Source: Siphonodentalium dalli
Lineage: Eukaryota > Mollusca > Scaphopoda > Gadilida > Siphonodentaliidae
DNA length: 64,000 bases
NCBI GenBank assembly: GCA_032622095.1
Contig: CP136066.1
Span: 129,981,917 to 130,045,916, forward strand
Direction: 5' to 3'
Position 1 is the first letter of the stretch. Each line of letters begins with the position of its first letter. The translations under genes were made by a program, and so were the position numbers. Below are positions 25,890 through 38,310 of the stretch, piece after piece. A model generated the notes under the pieces. That model saw nothing but the letters and a program-made list of their open reading frames with translations, made no database searches and was not told where the DNA came from.

Positions 25890-26176
25890 ATTCTGATACA
25901 TTGCAGATCAAATAAGTTAATATCTTAAACAATTAGTAATAATTGAATGAGTATGCAGATTATGTTAAAATGGTAATTGATATGACAATCAATGATGATT
26001 AAAGTGTAATTTGATGAGATGAAAGTGGAGTGAAAATCATACAATTTATCAATTTATGTGCATATGTAAAGTACGGATTCGGAAACGAAAAAAATATTTC
26101 CGATGAGAATAATTGTTACTGCCAATTAATCTAATAATATCTAATACCTAAAAGAATGCAAATAAACAACTATCTG

Positions 26177-26730
26177 ATTTTTTTTTCGATGGAAAATCCA
26201 CGACCATCTGGGCCCTAGATCTATGTAGGCCTATAACAAAAATCGAACATAAAAAGTCTCAATCGGTATGGATTTCACCGAGTGTTTTTCCAACTACGTC
26301 GTTAACTTTTTCATACATGTACAACAACAACAAATCGAACGTTAAAAGTTTCAATCAATCAGTACTGATTTCACCGATTGGCTTACCGACTGCGACGTAA
26401 TGCGTTCACTCATGGATATTGATCGGTAAAATCGGTACCGATTTTACCGTTAATGACACTACTATAAAGGGGTATTCTCAAAACTACTATCGGGATCCCG
26501 ATAAATATCCTGATAGGATTCCGATAACTCAAAACTATCTTCTAAATTTCCCGATAGATTCCGATAGAGCGGTCACCATTTCACGAAAATATTCCGATAC
26601 CCCATCTAAATATTTTTTTTCGATGGAAAATCCACGACCATCTGGGCCCTAGATCTATGTAGGCCTATAACAAAAATCGAACATAAAAAGTCTCAATCGG
26701 TATGGATTTCACCGAGTGTTTTTCCAACTT
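26177..26730 (+). repeat. 120-bp identical direct repeats 434 bp apart
   Basis: 26177-26296 and 26611-26730 are the same sequence (CGATGGAAAATCCACGACCA through TTTCACCGAGTGTTTTTCC). The left end of the inner AGGGGT element lies between them. Confidence 0.88.
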
Positions 26731-27380
26731 TCCGATAATTTACCCATTTATTTCAAGAACAATTAGGCCTATGTCTGTTTTGATAATCGACGAATCGAGC
26801 ATGTTGTTTTGTTTATGTTTCCGGTTCTATTTGTTGTCATTACTTTTGGATTCGTCCACAGCCTCCTTCGTAAGCATATTTTTATTGGGGTGGAAGCTTG
26901 TTTAAAAGAATTAAAACTCTACATGTTTCAAGTTTAGATTCCAAGTTATTAAATTGTCCATTGAATTCTTTTTGCATATTATTCATACAGCACATATCTC
27001 CTAGAAATGCTCTGATGGAAACATAAAAAGAAATGGTTTCATAAAGGTAGTATCCCTTCAACACTAGCAATAGACTGTTCCAAAGTGAACGTGATAAAAA
27101 ATTGAAATATATAGGTTGGTGATGTAGAAACTGTCTATTCTCAATTACGGTATTTGCACTAGTCTGGGAATCTTGATACCGACTTATGCAAATCTAGTGG
27201 AACCAACTGCTGTCTTTTCTATGTACGCTCGCAGTATAATTAGATGCTCATCTGCATATGAGCGTAAACATAGTTTGACCTTTGATGGTTTTCGATGCAG
27301 ACTCTGACAGTCGTAGAGTATTCAATAATGACTTCGAGGAGTATCATAAACATTGATAAATCGCGATGCATTTATCTCCC

Positions 27381-29647
27381 ATTTATGATCTCCCCCTCAG
27401 ATGGAACCTTGTAAATTAATATGAAAAGCCATCATTTATTTTCAAACAGAAGAACCAGAGGACAGGATGCCTTTCTGCCCCATGTACATGCCTTATGTAT
27501 CAAACGAATATATTTTTGCCTAAAAACATTTATTGAATATACAGTACATTACATTATTATACATTGAACGCAGAATATCTACATTTATGCATAGGCTGTT
27601 TTCATTCAATTAATATATTTTTGGGGAAAGAATTGGGCTCTCAGTTGCTGGTACAAACTTCTATATATGGTAATATGAACTTAAAACTGTAATTTGCTAA
27701 ATTAAATTACAATTTTAATTTGCACTATTACGTAACACTGAAATGATGTTCTTTGAATCATTTCTGGATTAAGACTCCACAGATTAGCTCCTGAGTTAGG
27801 GGCTATCGTTGGACGAATTACCCAAACGGAGCTGGGTACCAGCGGAGAGCCCCAAATGAAGGAGCCTGCATGTGTTTTACCCAACCACCATCAGGGGTAC
27901 ATGATTATGCTACTTGTGAAATGAAAATTTTAAAGGGGAAGGAAATAAGAAGCACATATATACAAGATAGTTTGAAGATGAGGTGAAACCGACCATATAA
28001 AAAAAAAAAAAAGGGTATGAAAACTATCTACATGAGTATACCCTAAGCCGACCAACGACAGTAAAGATACTTTTCTTAAGAATTTGAACTCAGATTTGGG
28101 AGATCGCATTGTCCATCTAATTAATGTTTTATTCAATGTCGTTCGGCGGGTAGGGTATACTTTGATTGACATTACTTAGAATATCTCACCCACTATGCGT
28201 TAACAAATATAAGGCTATCCATAATTTTGTTGCTTGGGTTGATAGCATCTACAGGTCTATGGACAAAATAATGAATTACTTGTGTCTACTAGTACCTAAT
28301 TTGTTTTTTCCAACTCCAAGACTTTCACAACCGCTATGTGTGAACTGAACAAATATAAGGCAATCCTTAATTTTGTTGCTTGGGGTTGGTAGAACATACA
28401 GATCCAGTGGCAGAATGAATTCGAATTTCACAACCATAAGAATAACGCCCCTGTTATGAGTTGATAAAATGGACATATGCAATGGGAAGTGCTATTTCTA
28501 TGTCTAACAAACGTTGCATGACTAGCATGCACATGTATTGTACGTGTACCGATAGTTGTAAACACAGATTTCCATTACTGACACATTATTATTAATGGGA
28601 GTTAAGGGTAGCGAGAGCTTCATGAGCTTTACGTAGAACTGAGTCCGGTGTGCGAATATATCGTGTATAACAGTCTGATTCCCAGCGTCCTAGGGTTTTA
28701 ATCAGGTGGTCTTCCAAACGAGCTTGGCCCGCCGAACTAGTCGACCCCACACGAAAACTGTGTCCAGAGTAGCCACCGGTTGGAATACCAATGGACCGAA
28801 GCAAACAATGAAGTTTGTTAAGGAAATATGTTCTGCATAGTATGTTGCCTTCTCGCGTAACAAAGAGAGGGTCGTCTGGTTTGGTTGATCTAGAGATCCG
28901 AGCTTTTTAAAAGGAAGCCAAAATGCACACGGGGCAGATCTTTTGGAGGCAGAAGAATTTTATGGCAATGCCTTTTCGGAACGGGTCTGTTTTAGATTGT
29001 CGGAGATGCAGCACAGCTGATCCATGACTTTGATTAACTATGAGATCTTGAATTTTTAAGTAATTTGGATCGTTCTTTGTTTTAATGGTGAATTCGCCAC
29101 ATCTCATAAAACCGAAAAAGGCCATGGCGAATGAAGCTTTCAACATGATGCATGAGTAGGAATCAAATGGTGCCGATTCAAGTGCTGATAATAATCTGGT
29201 CAACAGTGAATAAGTAATGGGTAACTTCTTCAGAACTGATGTGGAATGAGTCCTCTTCTTTAAACTTCGCATAATTCCCGCTATTCTTGTTGTAATTTCA
29301 TTTAGCAAATTACAGTTTTAAGTTCATATTACCATATATAGAAGTTTGTACCAGCATCTGAGAGCCCCATTCTTTCCCCAAAAATATATTAATTGAATGA
29401 AAACAGCCTATGCATAAATGTAGATATTCTGCGTTCAATGTATAATAATGTAATGTACTGTATGTTGCCAACTTGATCATTTATATTCAATAAATGTTTT
29501 TAGGCAAAAATATATTCGTTTGATACATATATAAAGGCATGTACATGGGGCAGAAAGGCATCCTGTCCTCTGGTTCTTCTGTTTGAAAATAAATGATGGC
29601 TTTTCATATTAATTTACAAGGTTCCATCTGAGGGGGAGATCATAAAT
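27381..29647 (-). mobile_element. DIRS-like nonautonomous element with inverted terminal repeats
   Basis: The left repeat (27381-27702) and right repeat (29301-29647) are inverted copies of each other, from ATTTATGATCTCCCC inward to TTTGCTAAATT. The right copy has small extra segments, for instance near 29464-29485. The interior carries the broken tyrosine recombinase and about 0.9 kb with no recognised gene. That 0.9 kb includes a partial direct repeat (28189-28270 and 28331-28400). No target-site duplication is visible, which fits DIRS elements, since they integrate by recombinase. The element lies inside the inner AGGGGT-ended transposon. Confidence 0.65.
28592..29308 (-). pseudogene. Tyrosine recombinase of a DIRS-like element, interrupted
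   Basis: This is one minus-strand reading frame of about 238 codons, broken by a single in-frame TAA at 28909-28907. The upstream part has AFFGFMRCGEFT, carrying the first catalytic Arg, then LRQSKTDPFRKG with the beta-hairpin Lys region, and CPVC. The downstream part has GYSGHSFRVGS (the His-x-x-Arg box) and LGRWESDCYTRYIRTP, with the Trp and the nucleophilic Tyr. All core residues of a tyrosine recombinase are therefore readable. The N-terminal portion is short, there is no clear ATG start, and no reverse transcriptase is seen. The frame lies between inverted repeats of about 320-350 bp. Those repeats, together with the LRxGEFT-type sequence, favour a DIRS/Ngaro-type retroelement over a Crypton. 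It is dead because of the stop and the missing partner genes. Confidence 0.82.
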
Positions 29648-29931
29648 ATTTGATAAAAACTCTTTTGGCCCTAGAAATGTTCTCAAATGAAACTGTCATT
29701 TGATTTGATTTTTTCCCTCATTCATCACAAGATCATATGAATAATATTTTATTTTAATACACTGAGTGAGCAATTTTGAGAATTCAATAAAGTTTTGATC
29801 GAAAAGTTCGACAACGTTTTCGATTTTCTCTTCAGTATATACACGTCCCAACGTCACACCAATTCAGCCAAATATTGTGGGCACGGGGATTGCCTGGATT
29901 AGTACCCAAATAAATTATGTTGTTAAAGCAC

Positions 29932-30863
29932 ATTGACAAATACATAATCTTGAGTATATTCTCCACTCTATAATCGAAAAATACAAAGAAATGGACACAT
30001 GATTCAATCCAAATTGTTTATTTAAAAAACACTCCCGCCAAGAAACCCCCACTGATGACGTGCGCAAAAAATATGTACCTACAGTAAACACGTGTTGTTG
30101 GAAATTGGGGCGCACAATAGGGACTCATTTATCATGGCTATAACTATTACCCATTCGGTAATTCATAAATGACATTCATTGCAAATTAAAACAGAATATA
30201 TCTTAGATTTAGTATTAGTATCAATTGACCATTTATCGAATGTTGTCATTGAACTTATTGATCAGCTGATGACGATGAAAAAATCTAGGAACCTTGTCGA
30301 CGTCATAGCAGCAATGATAAAATACTGTGGCACAAATTTATGTGCATCGGCCATTTTGTTCTTTCGTTTGATTAATAAAATTATTATTCTGCGCGCATTG
30401 ACAATTACATAATCTTGAGTATATTCTCCACAATGTAATCTAAAAATACAAAGGAATGGACACACGATTCAATCCAAATGGTTTATTTAAAAAACACTCC
30501 CGCCAATAAACGCCCACTGATAACGAGCGCAGAAATTTGTACCTGCGAACACGTGGTGTTGGAATGTGGGGCGCACAATGGGGACTCTCATCTATCATGG
30601 CTATAACTATTAGCCATTCGGTAATAAATAAATGACATTCATTGCAAATTCAAACATAATATATCTTAGATTTAGTGTTAGTATCAATTGACCATTTATC
30701 GAGTGTTTCCATTGAACTTATTGATCAGCTGATAACGATGAAAACACCTCGGAACCTTGCCGACGTCAGCGCAACAATAATAAAATACTGTAAGCACAAA
30801 TGTGCATCGATCGGCCGTTTTGTTCTCTCGTTTGATTGATAAAATTATTATTCTCCGCGCATT
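29932..30863 (+). repeat. 466-bp tandem duplication
   Basis: Copy 1 is 29932-30396 and copy 2 is 30397-30863, about 90 percent alike by eye. Each starts ATTGACAA.TACATAATCTTG and ends in AATAAAATTATTATTCT. A more decayed third unit may start at 30864. Confidence 0.85.
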
Positions 30864-31237
30864 AACACTGCCAAATACTCAAGTAAATTGGCCATATCAT
30901 GATGTGAAAAATCAAAGAAATGACATTGTATAACATTAGTTACTTTTATTTGAACACAAGAGTTCACGAGACAAACGCAGCTATTTTTAAATTGAAAGTG
31001 CGCAAATCAATTCCGAATAGTGCTGCATTTACCGCGAATTACTTATCGGTACTGTCTTGTCATTTTATATTGAATATGATTGCTAAAAATTTCACTAAGA
31101 GAAAGCACTTTTCTCGATCGTAAGATACAATGTAGGCACGAAAGAATTGTTTAATTTATTAATTGCACAAGATATGTGCAGTGCGAATGTATTGACTGCA
31201 ATGTCAAGGTCAAAAACCGGTGCGCCAAATTGAAGTA

Positions 31238-32286
31238 AACAAAAAAACACGTGCGTTGTAATCGATGGCACAATGTTGACTAGTTTGGACTAATAATGCA
31301 GTCAATTGTAACTGAATTTACACGTAACTATCCAAGAGTTGATAGGCCACTTGATGATTTATTTTATGTTTCATTTCACCACGTAGCCATGGCTTAAAAC
31401 ATTAATAAATCACCCAATTTCGTGATTTGGTTTTCCGACAGAGAAATTGAAACTGAAAGTCACATTGATCTGTTGATGAAACAAAACTTACCATTTGTTT
31501 GTTTATTACATTTATTTTTATAAAATATAAAATATAAAACCTACTAAATATTCACCATACTATCATGCTGGGGGAGGGGGATTCACAACTCTGATTTTTT
31601 TTTTACTCCCAGTCCCCATCCATACAGATGAACATAATATCATAAATCATGAGCCACATAACATTTAGTAATAATACATGTTTTTCCCCAAAAACTTTGA
31701 CGTCACCACAAAGTTCTGTTGGCTGGAGGTAATATTACTGTTGGGTATTAAAGGGTTAATATCGAAAGTAAACTAAATAAAAGTTAGCAAGACATCTTTT
31801 TGAAGTAAAAAAATGACGAAATATAGGAGCAGGCCTACTACAAATAAATCGCATCGTGTTACCTTGACCTTGATGATGCAATCGTCAACATAATTAGGCT
31901 ATGTTCAACTTATCGAAATAATCAATGCAGCCTTATAATTAGTAGTAATTACAGAAAACGAAATTAATGTAGAATATGAAAAGCAGCCCATGCACACATT
32001 TAATTGCCAGTTAAATGTTATGATTACTTCGCGTATTTATAACCTTTGCACTGCAGATTTGCATGGAATTTTCCATTCATATTTTCACACGCTCTTTATT
32101 TACCATATTACGATTCATGAAAAAGTATGGAATATTACTGCTAAATGTTGCTAAAACTTTACATGTACAGCAGGACACCCCCCCCCCCATATGTCATGTT
32201 TCGAATTTCTATAGCCTACTCTTGACTAAAGGAGTAACAAAAAAACACGTGCGTTGTAATCGATGGCACAATGTTGACTAGTTTGG
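31238..32286 (+). repeat. 51-bp direct repeats about 1 kb apart
   Basis: CACGTGCGTTGTAATCGATG and GCACAATGTTGACTAGTTTG occur at 31238-31288 and 32236-32286 without change. The DNA between them is AT-rich and has a GGGTATTAAAGGGTTAA end (31743-31759) resembling a TTAA MITE. Confidence 0.85.
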
Positions 32287-33129
32287 GTAAAATACCCATA
32301 TTGTACGTAGAACCCACTGATCACCACAGTATAACATATAATAGTTCTACGACACGTGTCCCCTGATACTTTATACTAACAATTTCTCATATTAGGAAAC
32401 TATTAAATCAATAATAAAGATAGGCATATAAAACATAAAATCGCGATAAAAGTCCGGAGTAATCCCGATACAGAAACTTTCCAAACAACATGCGTTGTTT
32501 TCGGAATATGATACTCCGAAATGAAAGTAAACTCCGATAGAATCCCGATAGACTGTGTAAATATTCCGATAATTTCCCGAAAAACGTTGCGTCATTTCCC
32601 GATAACTGTATATATATGCTATCGGGATCTATCGGGAAATAGGCTGATTTCCCGATAGGAGTTTTGAGATGACCCCTAACGTGATTACGCTGTCAGACTT
32701 GACCGATTATTTTCCGATTCAAAAGGCTTGAATACAATCGGTAAATGGCAATCGGTACCGATTGGAGTTTTGAGATGACCCCTAAATTGTTCATATAAAA
32801 GTAAGTAAGTTAGCCCTCAATTAAATGGTTTCACACATTACAATGTTTTACAAGTAGCTTGGACACTAAAAGACACAACCTTCAATGTTAATCTTATAAG
32901 TACTCTGTGGCCCCTAAAATTCAATCAACCATGAACATATGAACAAATGGGAAAATAAGTTTCCTGGAAATACTAACATCTACCATATTGATTTTCAAAA
33001 CAAGTCATCACTTACAATAGTCATGTATATTTATCTGCCTGTTTCCCATTGCATAGATAAATCATATTGGCTATCAGCTGTTATTTTAATTCCAAATTGA
33101 AAGCAAACTGAAGGGTTATTATATTTTTC

Positions 33130-33857
33130 AACAAGAGCATCGCTAGGGCGTGGCAAAATACGCCCTTTAGCCATTTCGAATTGTACTATCACAAAATAAG
33201 AGAATACTTTGAGCTTACATTTGAAGAAAATCTGATATACCCCTAATTACAATGCCAAAATGTGGTCAAATTCTAAGTTGAAAAAATGGCCATAACTCAT
33301 GTAAAAATAATTAGACAGAACCTATATTCAAACTTGGTCTGTAGTTTTAGCTGGGAAATACACATACCAGCTTTGGTTCAGCTCAAATAATCAAAACTGG
33401 AGTTATCGGTCGGAAACCAAAATGTTATGAAATTGGTCAAATTCTAAGTTGAAAAAGGGCCGTAACTCATGTAAAAATAACTGGACGGAACCCATATTCG
33501 AACTTGGTCTGTATCTTTAGCTGGGAAATACACATACCAACTTTGGTTCAGATCAAATAATCCAAACTGGAGTTATCGGTCGGAAACCAAAAATGTTAAA
33601 TGACGGTCAAATTCTTAAGTCGAAAAAGGGCCGTAACTCATGTAAAAATATTTGGACGGAACCTATATTCGAACTTGGCCTGTATCTTCAGCTGGGAAAT
33701 ACACATACCAACTTTGGTTCAGATCAAATAATCCAAACTGGAGTTATCGATCGGAAACCAAAAATGTTAACGGACGGACGGACGGACAGACAGACGGCAC
33801 GACATACGGACGGACAGACTGATAACATAATACGACCTTTTTTCAAAAAGGGCATAT
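33130..33857. mobile_element. Helentron/DINE-like element, family E
   Basis: Three core units of about 170 bp share GGGAAATACACATACCA and GGAGTTATCGGTCGGAAACC. They are followed by an ACGG/ACAG tract (33772-33825). A 5' ACGCCCTTTAGC and 3' AAAAAGGGCAT are complementary. Confidence 0.62.
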
Positions 33858-34391
33858 AAAAATCAATTAATCAGTCAATACCAAAATTGATAGAAGTGAA
33901 TAGTGTGCAAAAGATACCCAATAGATATTAAGAGATATGAGGAAGAATCCATGTACATTATAGCATGTGTCTATGGAAACCTTGGAAAGGGTTAATTATT
34001 TTTGAAGCAAATTAATGGAATTTAGAAGACACTTATATAGATGAGGGGGCCCTTATCTCACCCTGTAATGAAATTTCAAGAATAGGAAAAACACCAGTCT
34101 TTAATATGCTGCCATTAATCAATTTGACAGTTAGAATAAACAAACAGCCAGCCACCAGTGTTGTTTATCTTGACCCACCAGAGCTCTGTAACATATGTCA
34201 TCACTCATTTCATAACAGATTTCACTTGGAATGACAACATCTATAAAATATCCTCTCATATACTCTGGATGTTGGATGATCACATGGTAATTTATTGATA
34301 TCATTATATTATATGAAACTATTGCAATAAAATCTTCATATTTTCAAAACAGGATATCACACCTAATTAACCGTATAAAACTAAAATAAAT

Positions 34392-34915
34392 GAAAGTGTC
34401 AATTTATTTTTTATTATTTAAAATTTTTTCTATTGTTATTAAAGTTCAAACAAAATTTAATATTTGTATATGCTAAATTTAGCAAGCTGCTAAATCAAAA
34501 AAAATCGAATTTTATTTTTTGGATTTTTTTCTCGAAAAAGGGTCATAACTCCTTTAAAATTAATCGGATCAAACCCATATTCGAATTCGATCTGTATTTT
34601 GGGCTGTGACACTCACGTACCAAATTTGGTTCCAATCAGATAAAAAATGTTTGAGTTATGGCAGAATGCGTTAATTCTAAGTTGAAAAAGGGCCATAACT
34701 CTGCAACCCAAATTCGAACTCGATCTGTATTTTGGACTGAGAAACCCTTATAAAAAATTTGGTTCCGATCGGATAAAAAATGTTTGAGTTATCGCATTAC
34801 TCGTAAAGTGTCTACGGACGGACAGACAGACGGACGGACAGACAGACGGACGAACGACGAGTGGTCAATCCGGACAACGACACTATGTTTACCATACTAT
34901 GGTATGGGTAAACAT
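34392..34915. mobile_element. Helentron/DINE-like element, family D copy 2 (5' truncated)
   Basis: The same core units, ACGG tract (34812-34855) and ATGTTTACCATA hairpin tail as the 24027 copy. The 5' hairpin block is missing. The frame over 34784-35269 begins in the microsatellite and is spurious. Confidence 0.65.
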
Positions 34916-35350
34916 AAAAAGGGAATACGACATTTCAGAATAATCAATGCTCAAGATTCAATCAGTTGTATGACTTTTCAAGTTTTATCTCATAATATAA
35001 ACACTAGCAGTCAGATGCTCGTAGCCCGTTTATATATAACCATGGGTATATGCGAGAAATACACAATGAAAACACATTCCACAGTTTGGATCGATAAGCC
35101 TTGCCCTGTGTATTTTGATGTTGCGGTTTTTGACAATTGGTCTTCCGTATCATCTCTACAACACAATTATCGTCTTACTTGCAGCACGATGTTACCGTGT
35201 GATCGCCACGGAAAAGTTTTTATTCAGAGTATGGTCAATATATTGCCGTCGGTGCAGTGTATTCTCTAAAATTAATTAGCAAGTAACTACTGGCAAGGGC
35301 ACAGAACACACGGGTCGGCCGATGGTTAGGCCCAATGTGAGTACATTTTG

Positions 35351-37719
35351 AACAAGACAGTCAATGACTGTGGGGTCGCTCACCAGACTGCAAAGACTGA
35401 TAAGACTGGGACTCTGGAGACCAAAACAGTCAGCACTTTTCATAATAACTTTAAAAGAAGTAGATTTAAACAGGATATGTGGCTAGAGAGACTTCAAGTA
35501 TGTAGATTGGTGAAAATCCACCTTGAAATTGCCAACTGTACACTACTGATCACCCCCTTCCTCCAGCTCAACAAGTCCCCTCCCGACCGGGCTCCAGACT
35601 CCCAAGTCTTAGGTTGGAATTTCACAACTGACACCTCAAACTTTCTCAATTGTTGGAAATTTCCAATCTCACAAGCGCCTTTTTCTAAAACCATTTAGAT
35701 ATGTTTGAAGCCCAATTATCCATGGACCCAAAACACAATACATGTACATGTATGTCAGACCAATCAGTCAGGTGGTTCCAAGGTAGATGTTTTAATGAAT
35801 TTGGTATTTCGATGATTTTATTAGACACAAAAGTGTTAACTCCCCATAGCCTGCAATTTCTTGACAGGTTGACCTCATTTTAACAAATCTGAATCTAGTC
35901 ACTAAAGAATCCTCCTGATTCCTCCATACTATATGTAAGCTAAATAGTCCAAACTCTCTTGAGAAGACATTTTAAGAATTACTATAGAGACATATAGTTA
36001 TGTCCCTGGTCCCACCCTATTTAACCTGGTGACCCCATCTGAATAAATTTGAATCCCAGACACCAAAGAACCCTTCATACATATCATAAATATCAGTAAA
36101 ATAGACCTGATGGTCCTTGTGAAGGAAGCATATTAAGAGGGAAACTGTCCTTCGCTTGGCCCCTATTTGACCAGGTGACCCCATTTAAAAAAATCTGAAT
36201 TGCAGTCAAGGAAGAACATTCCATTCTATATATGCCAACTAGTTCTTGCAAACATATTTTAAGAATTACTATGTAGTGAAATAGTTAAGTCTCTTGCTCT
36301 GCCCTTATTTGACTTTGTGGTCCCATTTTCACAAATCTGATAAGAATAAGATTTAAGTTCCCCAGTTGAAGTTGGGCACCTCATTTATGAATTTTATCTT
36401 CTGCAAATTAGGGGATATAGAAACTTCCTAGACGGGAAATTTAACTAACATGTAACAATGTAAATTTGATACTATAGATACTTCCCAGAAGATGAGGCCT
36501 AAGCAGAATGAGGTCTCCAGAGGGTCAATTTGGTGATGCTAGCCCACTGTGCGGGATAGCATCACAAAAAGCGTGTCTGTTCTACATTGTGCATGCCTGG
36601 CCTCAAGCAACACAATGTATTATACAATCAAGCCTTGAAATAGTGTGATAGTGTGTCTGTCATTTGCAGAATGAGGTCCCCAGAGGGTGAATTTAGTGAT
36701 GTTATCCCGCACAGCGGGCTAGCATCACTAAATTCACCCTCTGGGGACCTCATTCTAATAAGGCCCTCAACTGCTATGGAAGACCTAGAATAAGATTGAA
36801 GTTCCCCAGTTGAAGATGGTGATGTTCACCCATTGGGCACCTCAATTATGAATTTTATCTTCTGCAAATTAGGGGATATAGAAACTTCCTAGGCCAGGGT
36901 GACAGAACCAGTGCACTTGAGTGAAGGGCCAGGGGGCACAACCTTCAGAAATGTAATGGCATTAGTTTTTCAATTTTCAAAAAATGTTAAACAATATATA
37001 TATATAATTGACCATGGAGTTAAATACAATTTTTTTAATTTTTTTTAAAAATATTTTAATAAAAAAAACAATTCCACAGTTTTTTTTAAATATTCTTTTA
37101 TTTTTTAATATATCATTTCTTTTCTATTCTTTTCTTTTTTGGAAATCTGAATTTTTTTTTTTTTTTAGTTATGTCCCTGGCCCCACCCACATTTGACCCA
37201 GTGACCTCATTTGAACAAATCTGAACCCCAGTCAACCAAGGATCCTTCATACCAAATATGAACCCATTTGGCCTGATGGTATTTGAGAAGAAGATGTTTA
37301 AAATAATTACTAAGGAGGGAAAGAGTTATGGCCCTGGTTTCTCAACTAATCAACCTGGTGACCTCATTTGAACAAATCTGAATGTGAGTCACATAGGGAA
37401 CATCCACACCAAATATGAACCCATTAGGCCTTATGATTCCGGAAAATAAGTCGTTCTAAGAATTACTATCAAGGAATAGAGTTGTGGCCCTGCTTTCGCA
37501 ACTATTTGACCCAGTGACCTCATTTGAACAAATCTGAATAAGAGTCACCTAGGAAACATCCACACCAAATATGAACCAATTCGGTCCAATGGAACTTCAG
37601 AAGAAGATGTTCAAAGAATTGTTGACGGACGGATGGACGGACGGACGGATGGACGGACGGACGACGGACGAGGAGTGATGACTATAGCTCCACCGGAGAC
37701 TTCGTCTCAGGTGAGCTAA
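35351..37719. mobile_element. Helentron/DINE-like element, family A copy 2
   Basis: The first 900 bp match copy 1 closely, from AACAAGACAGTCAATGACTG through the GTCGCTCACC box. Core units of about 155 bp recur near 37209, 37367 and 37520. The copy then has an (ACGG/ATGG)n tract (37622-37672) and the same CTAA tail. It includes a perfect hairpin at 36669-36755 and a second, related segment at 36500-36560. The frame at 35348-35698 resembles that of copy 1, but the conservation is at DNA level and no known protein is recognised. Confidence 0.65.
36669..36755. repeat. Perfect hairpin with 33-bp stem
   Basis: GAATGAGGTCCCCAGAGGGT, continuing to TTAGTGAT, pairs with ATCACTAAATTCACCC on to CATTC. 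A small inner CCCGC-ACAG-CGGG stem sits at the loop. Degraded relatives lie at 2984-3070, 3525-3600, 3690-3735 and 36500-36570, all in family A copies. Confidence 0.85.
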
Positions 37720-38007
37720 AAACTGTACATGTAAATTTGACAATCTAGCATCTAGACTGGCCTCAAGCTTTCCAATTCGGGGAAAGTTTTAACCTGACAC
37801 TCAAACTTATGTTTGAAAATTGCCAACTGATGGCCATTTCAGTCCAGAATTTTGCAAATGAAATGGATATATGCAAGTGTTGGTCTAAAACAACAAATTT
37901 GTCATTGAGAAATTGTTGGAAAATCAAACTACGAAACAATTTCAACCTAATTTTGGTGTGAATTTTCCAATTAATGTTGCATTAAGTTTGACTACAGTTT
38001 GGTGGGT

Positions 38008-38042
<35 letters not shown>

Positions 38043-38310
38043 AAGACTCTTGCTTAACCACCACTATCGACACGTCGCTGTTTGGTACCCCATGATAAGA
38101 CCACGGTCTTGCATTCACTGAAGACGAGACATCATAGATACTAAATTATGTTGCGTGGCACCTGGGGAGGAGTCAGGGGGCTACATCCTCACCCCTGTCG
38201 GAGAGAGATTGCCACCCTCGTCGATGAGATATACAATGGTCAACCCGGTAGCTGAAGACCGGCCACCTGTCGGGGAATCGTATAGCCCTTGCGTCGGGGT
38301 TATCCTGGCG
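38008..38310 (-). repeat. 34-G run next to a GC-rich dispersed unit
   Basis: A run of 34 G (38008-38041) is followed by about 270 bp that is much more GC-rich than its surroundings, with CGACACGTCGC and GGCGCCAACCCTG. On the minus strand it would end in a C run. A SINE or LINE tail is possible, but no tRNA-type promoter was confirmed. Confidence 0.45.

Larger units (their letters stand above)
26468..32676. mobile_element. Inner 6.2-kb element with related ends and TATCGGGA arrays
   Basis: AGGGGTATTCTCAAAACT at the left pairs with AGTTTTGAGATGACCCC at the right (32660-32676). TAA lies on each side (26465-26467 and 32677-32679). The subterminal motif is TATCGGGATCCCGATA / CCCGATAG (26485-26600 and 32440-32660), different from that of the enclosing element. 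It holds the DIRS-like element and several tandem duplications. Confidence 0.58.
21968..32782. mobile_element. 10.8-kb element with AGGGGTCATCTCAAAACT ends and ATCGGTACCGAT arrays
   Basis: The left end reads AGGGGTCATCTCAAAACT and the right end AGTTTTGAGATGACCCC. TAA lies outside both (21965-21967 and 32783-32785), consistent with a 3-bp target duplication. Subterminal DNA on both sides (21985-22190 and 32690-32765, plus an internal patch 26380-26450) is rich in ATCGGTACCGAT and related half-sites. No transposase was recognised. Its length is inflated by the inner element, a hAT copy and other insertions, so treating it as one unit is an inference from matching ends. Confidence 0.55.

Noticed and set aside
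34784-35269. 161-codon frame on the plus strand
   Set aside because: It begins in the (ACGG)n tract, whose translation gives DGRTDRQT-like repeats, and runs into an inverted repeat. No domain is recognisable.
38060-38310. tRNA-derived SINE
   Set aside because: I could not identify convincing A and B boxes, so it is left unclassified.
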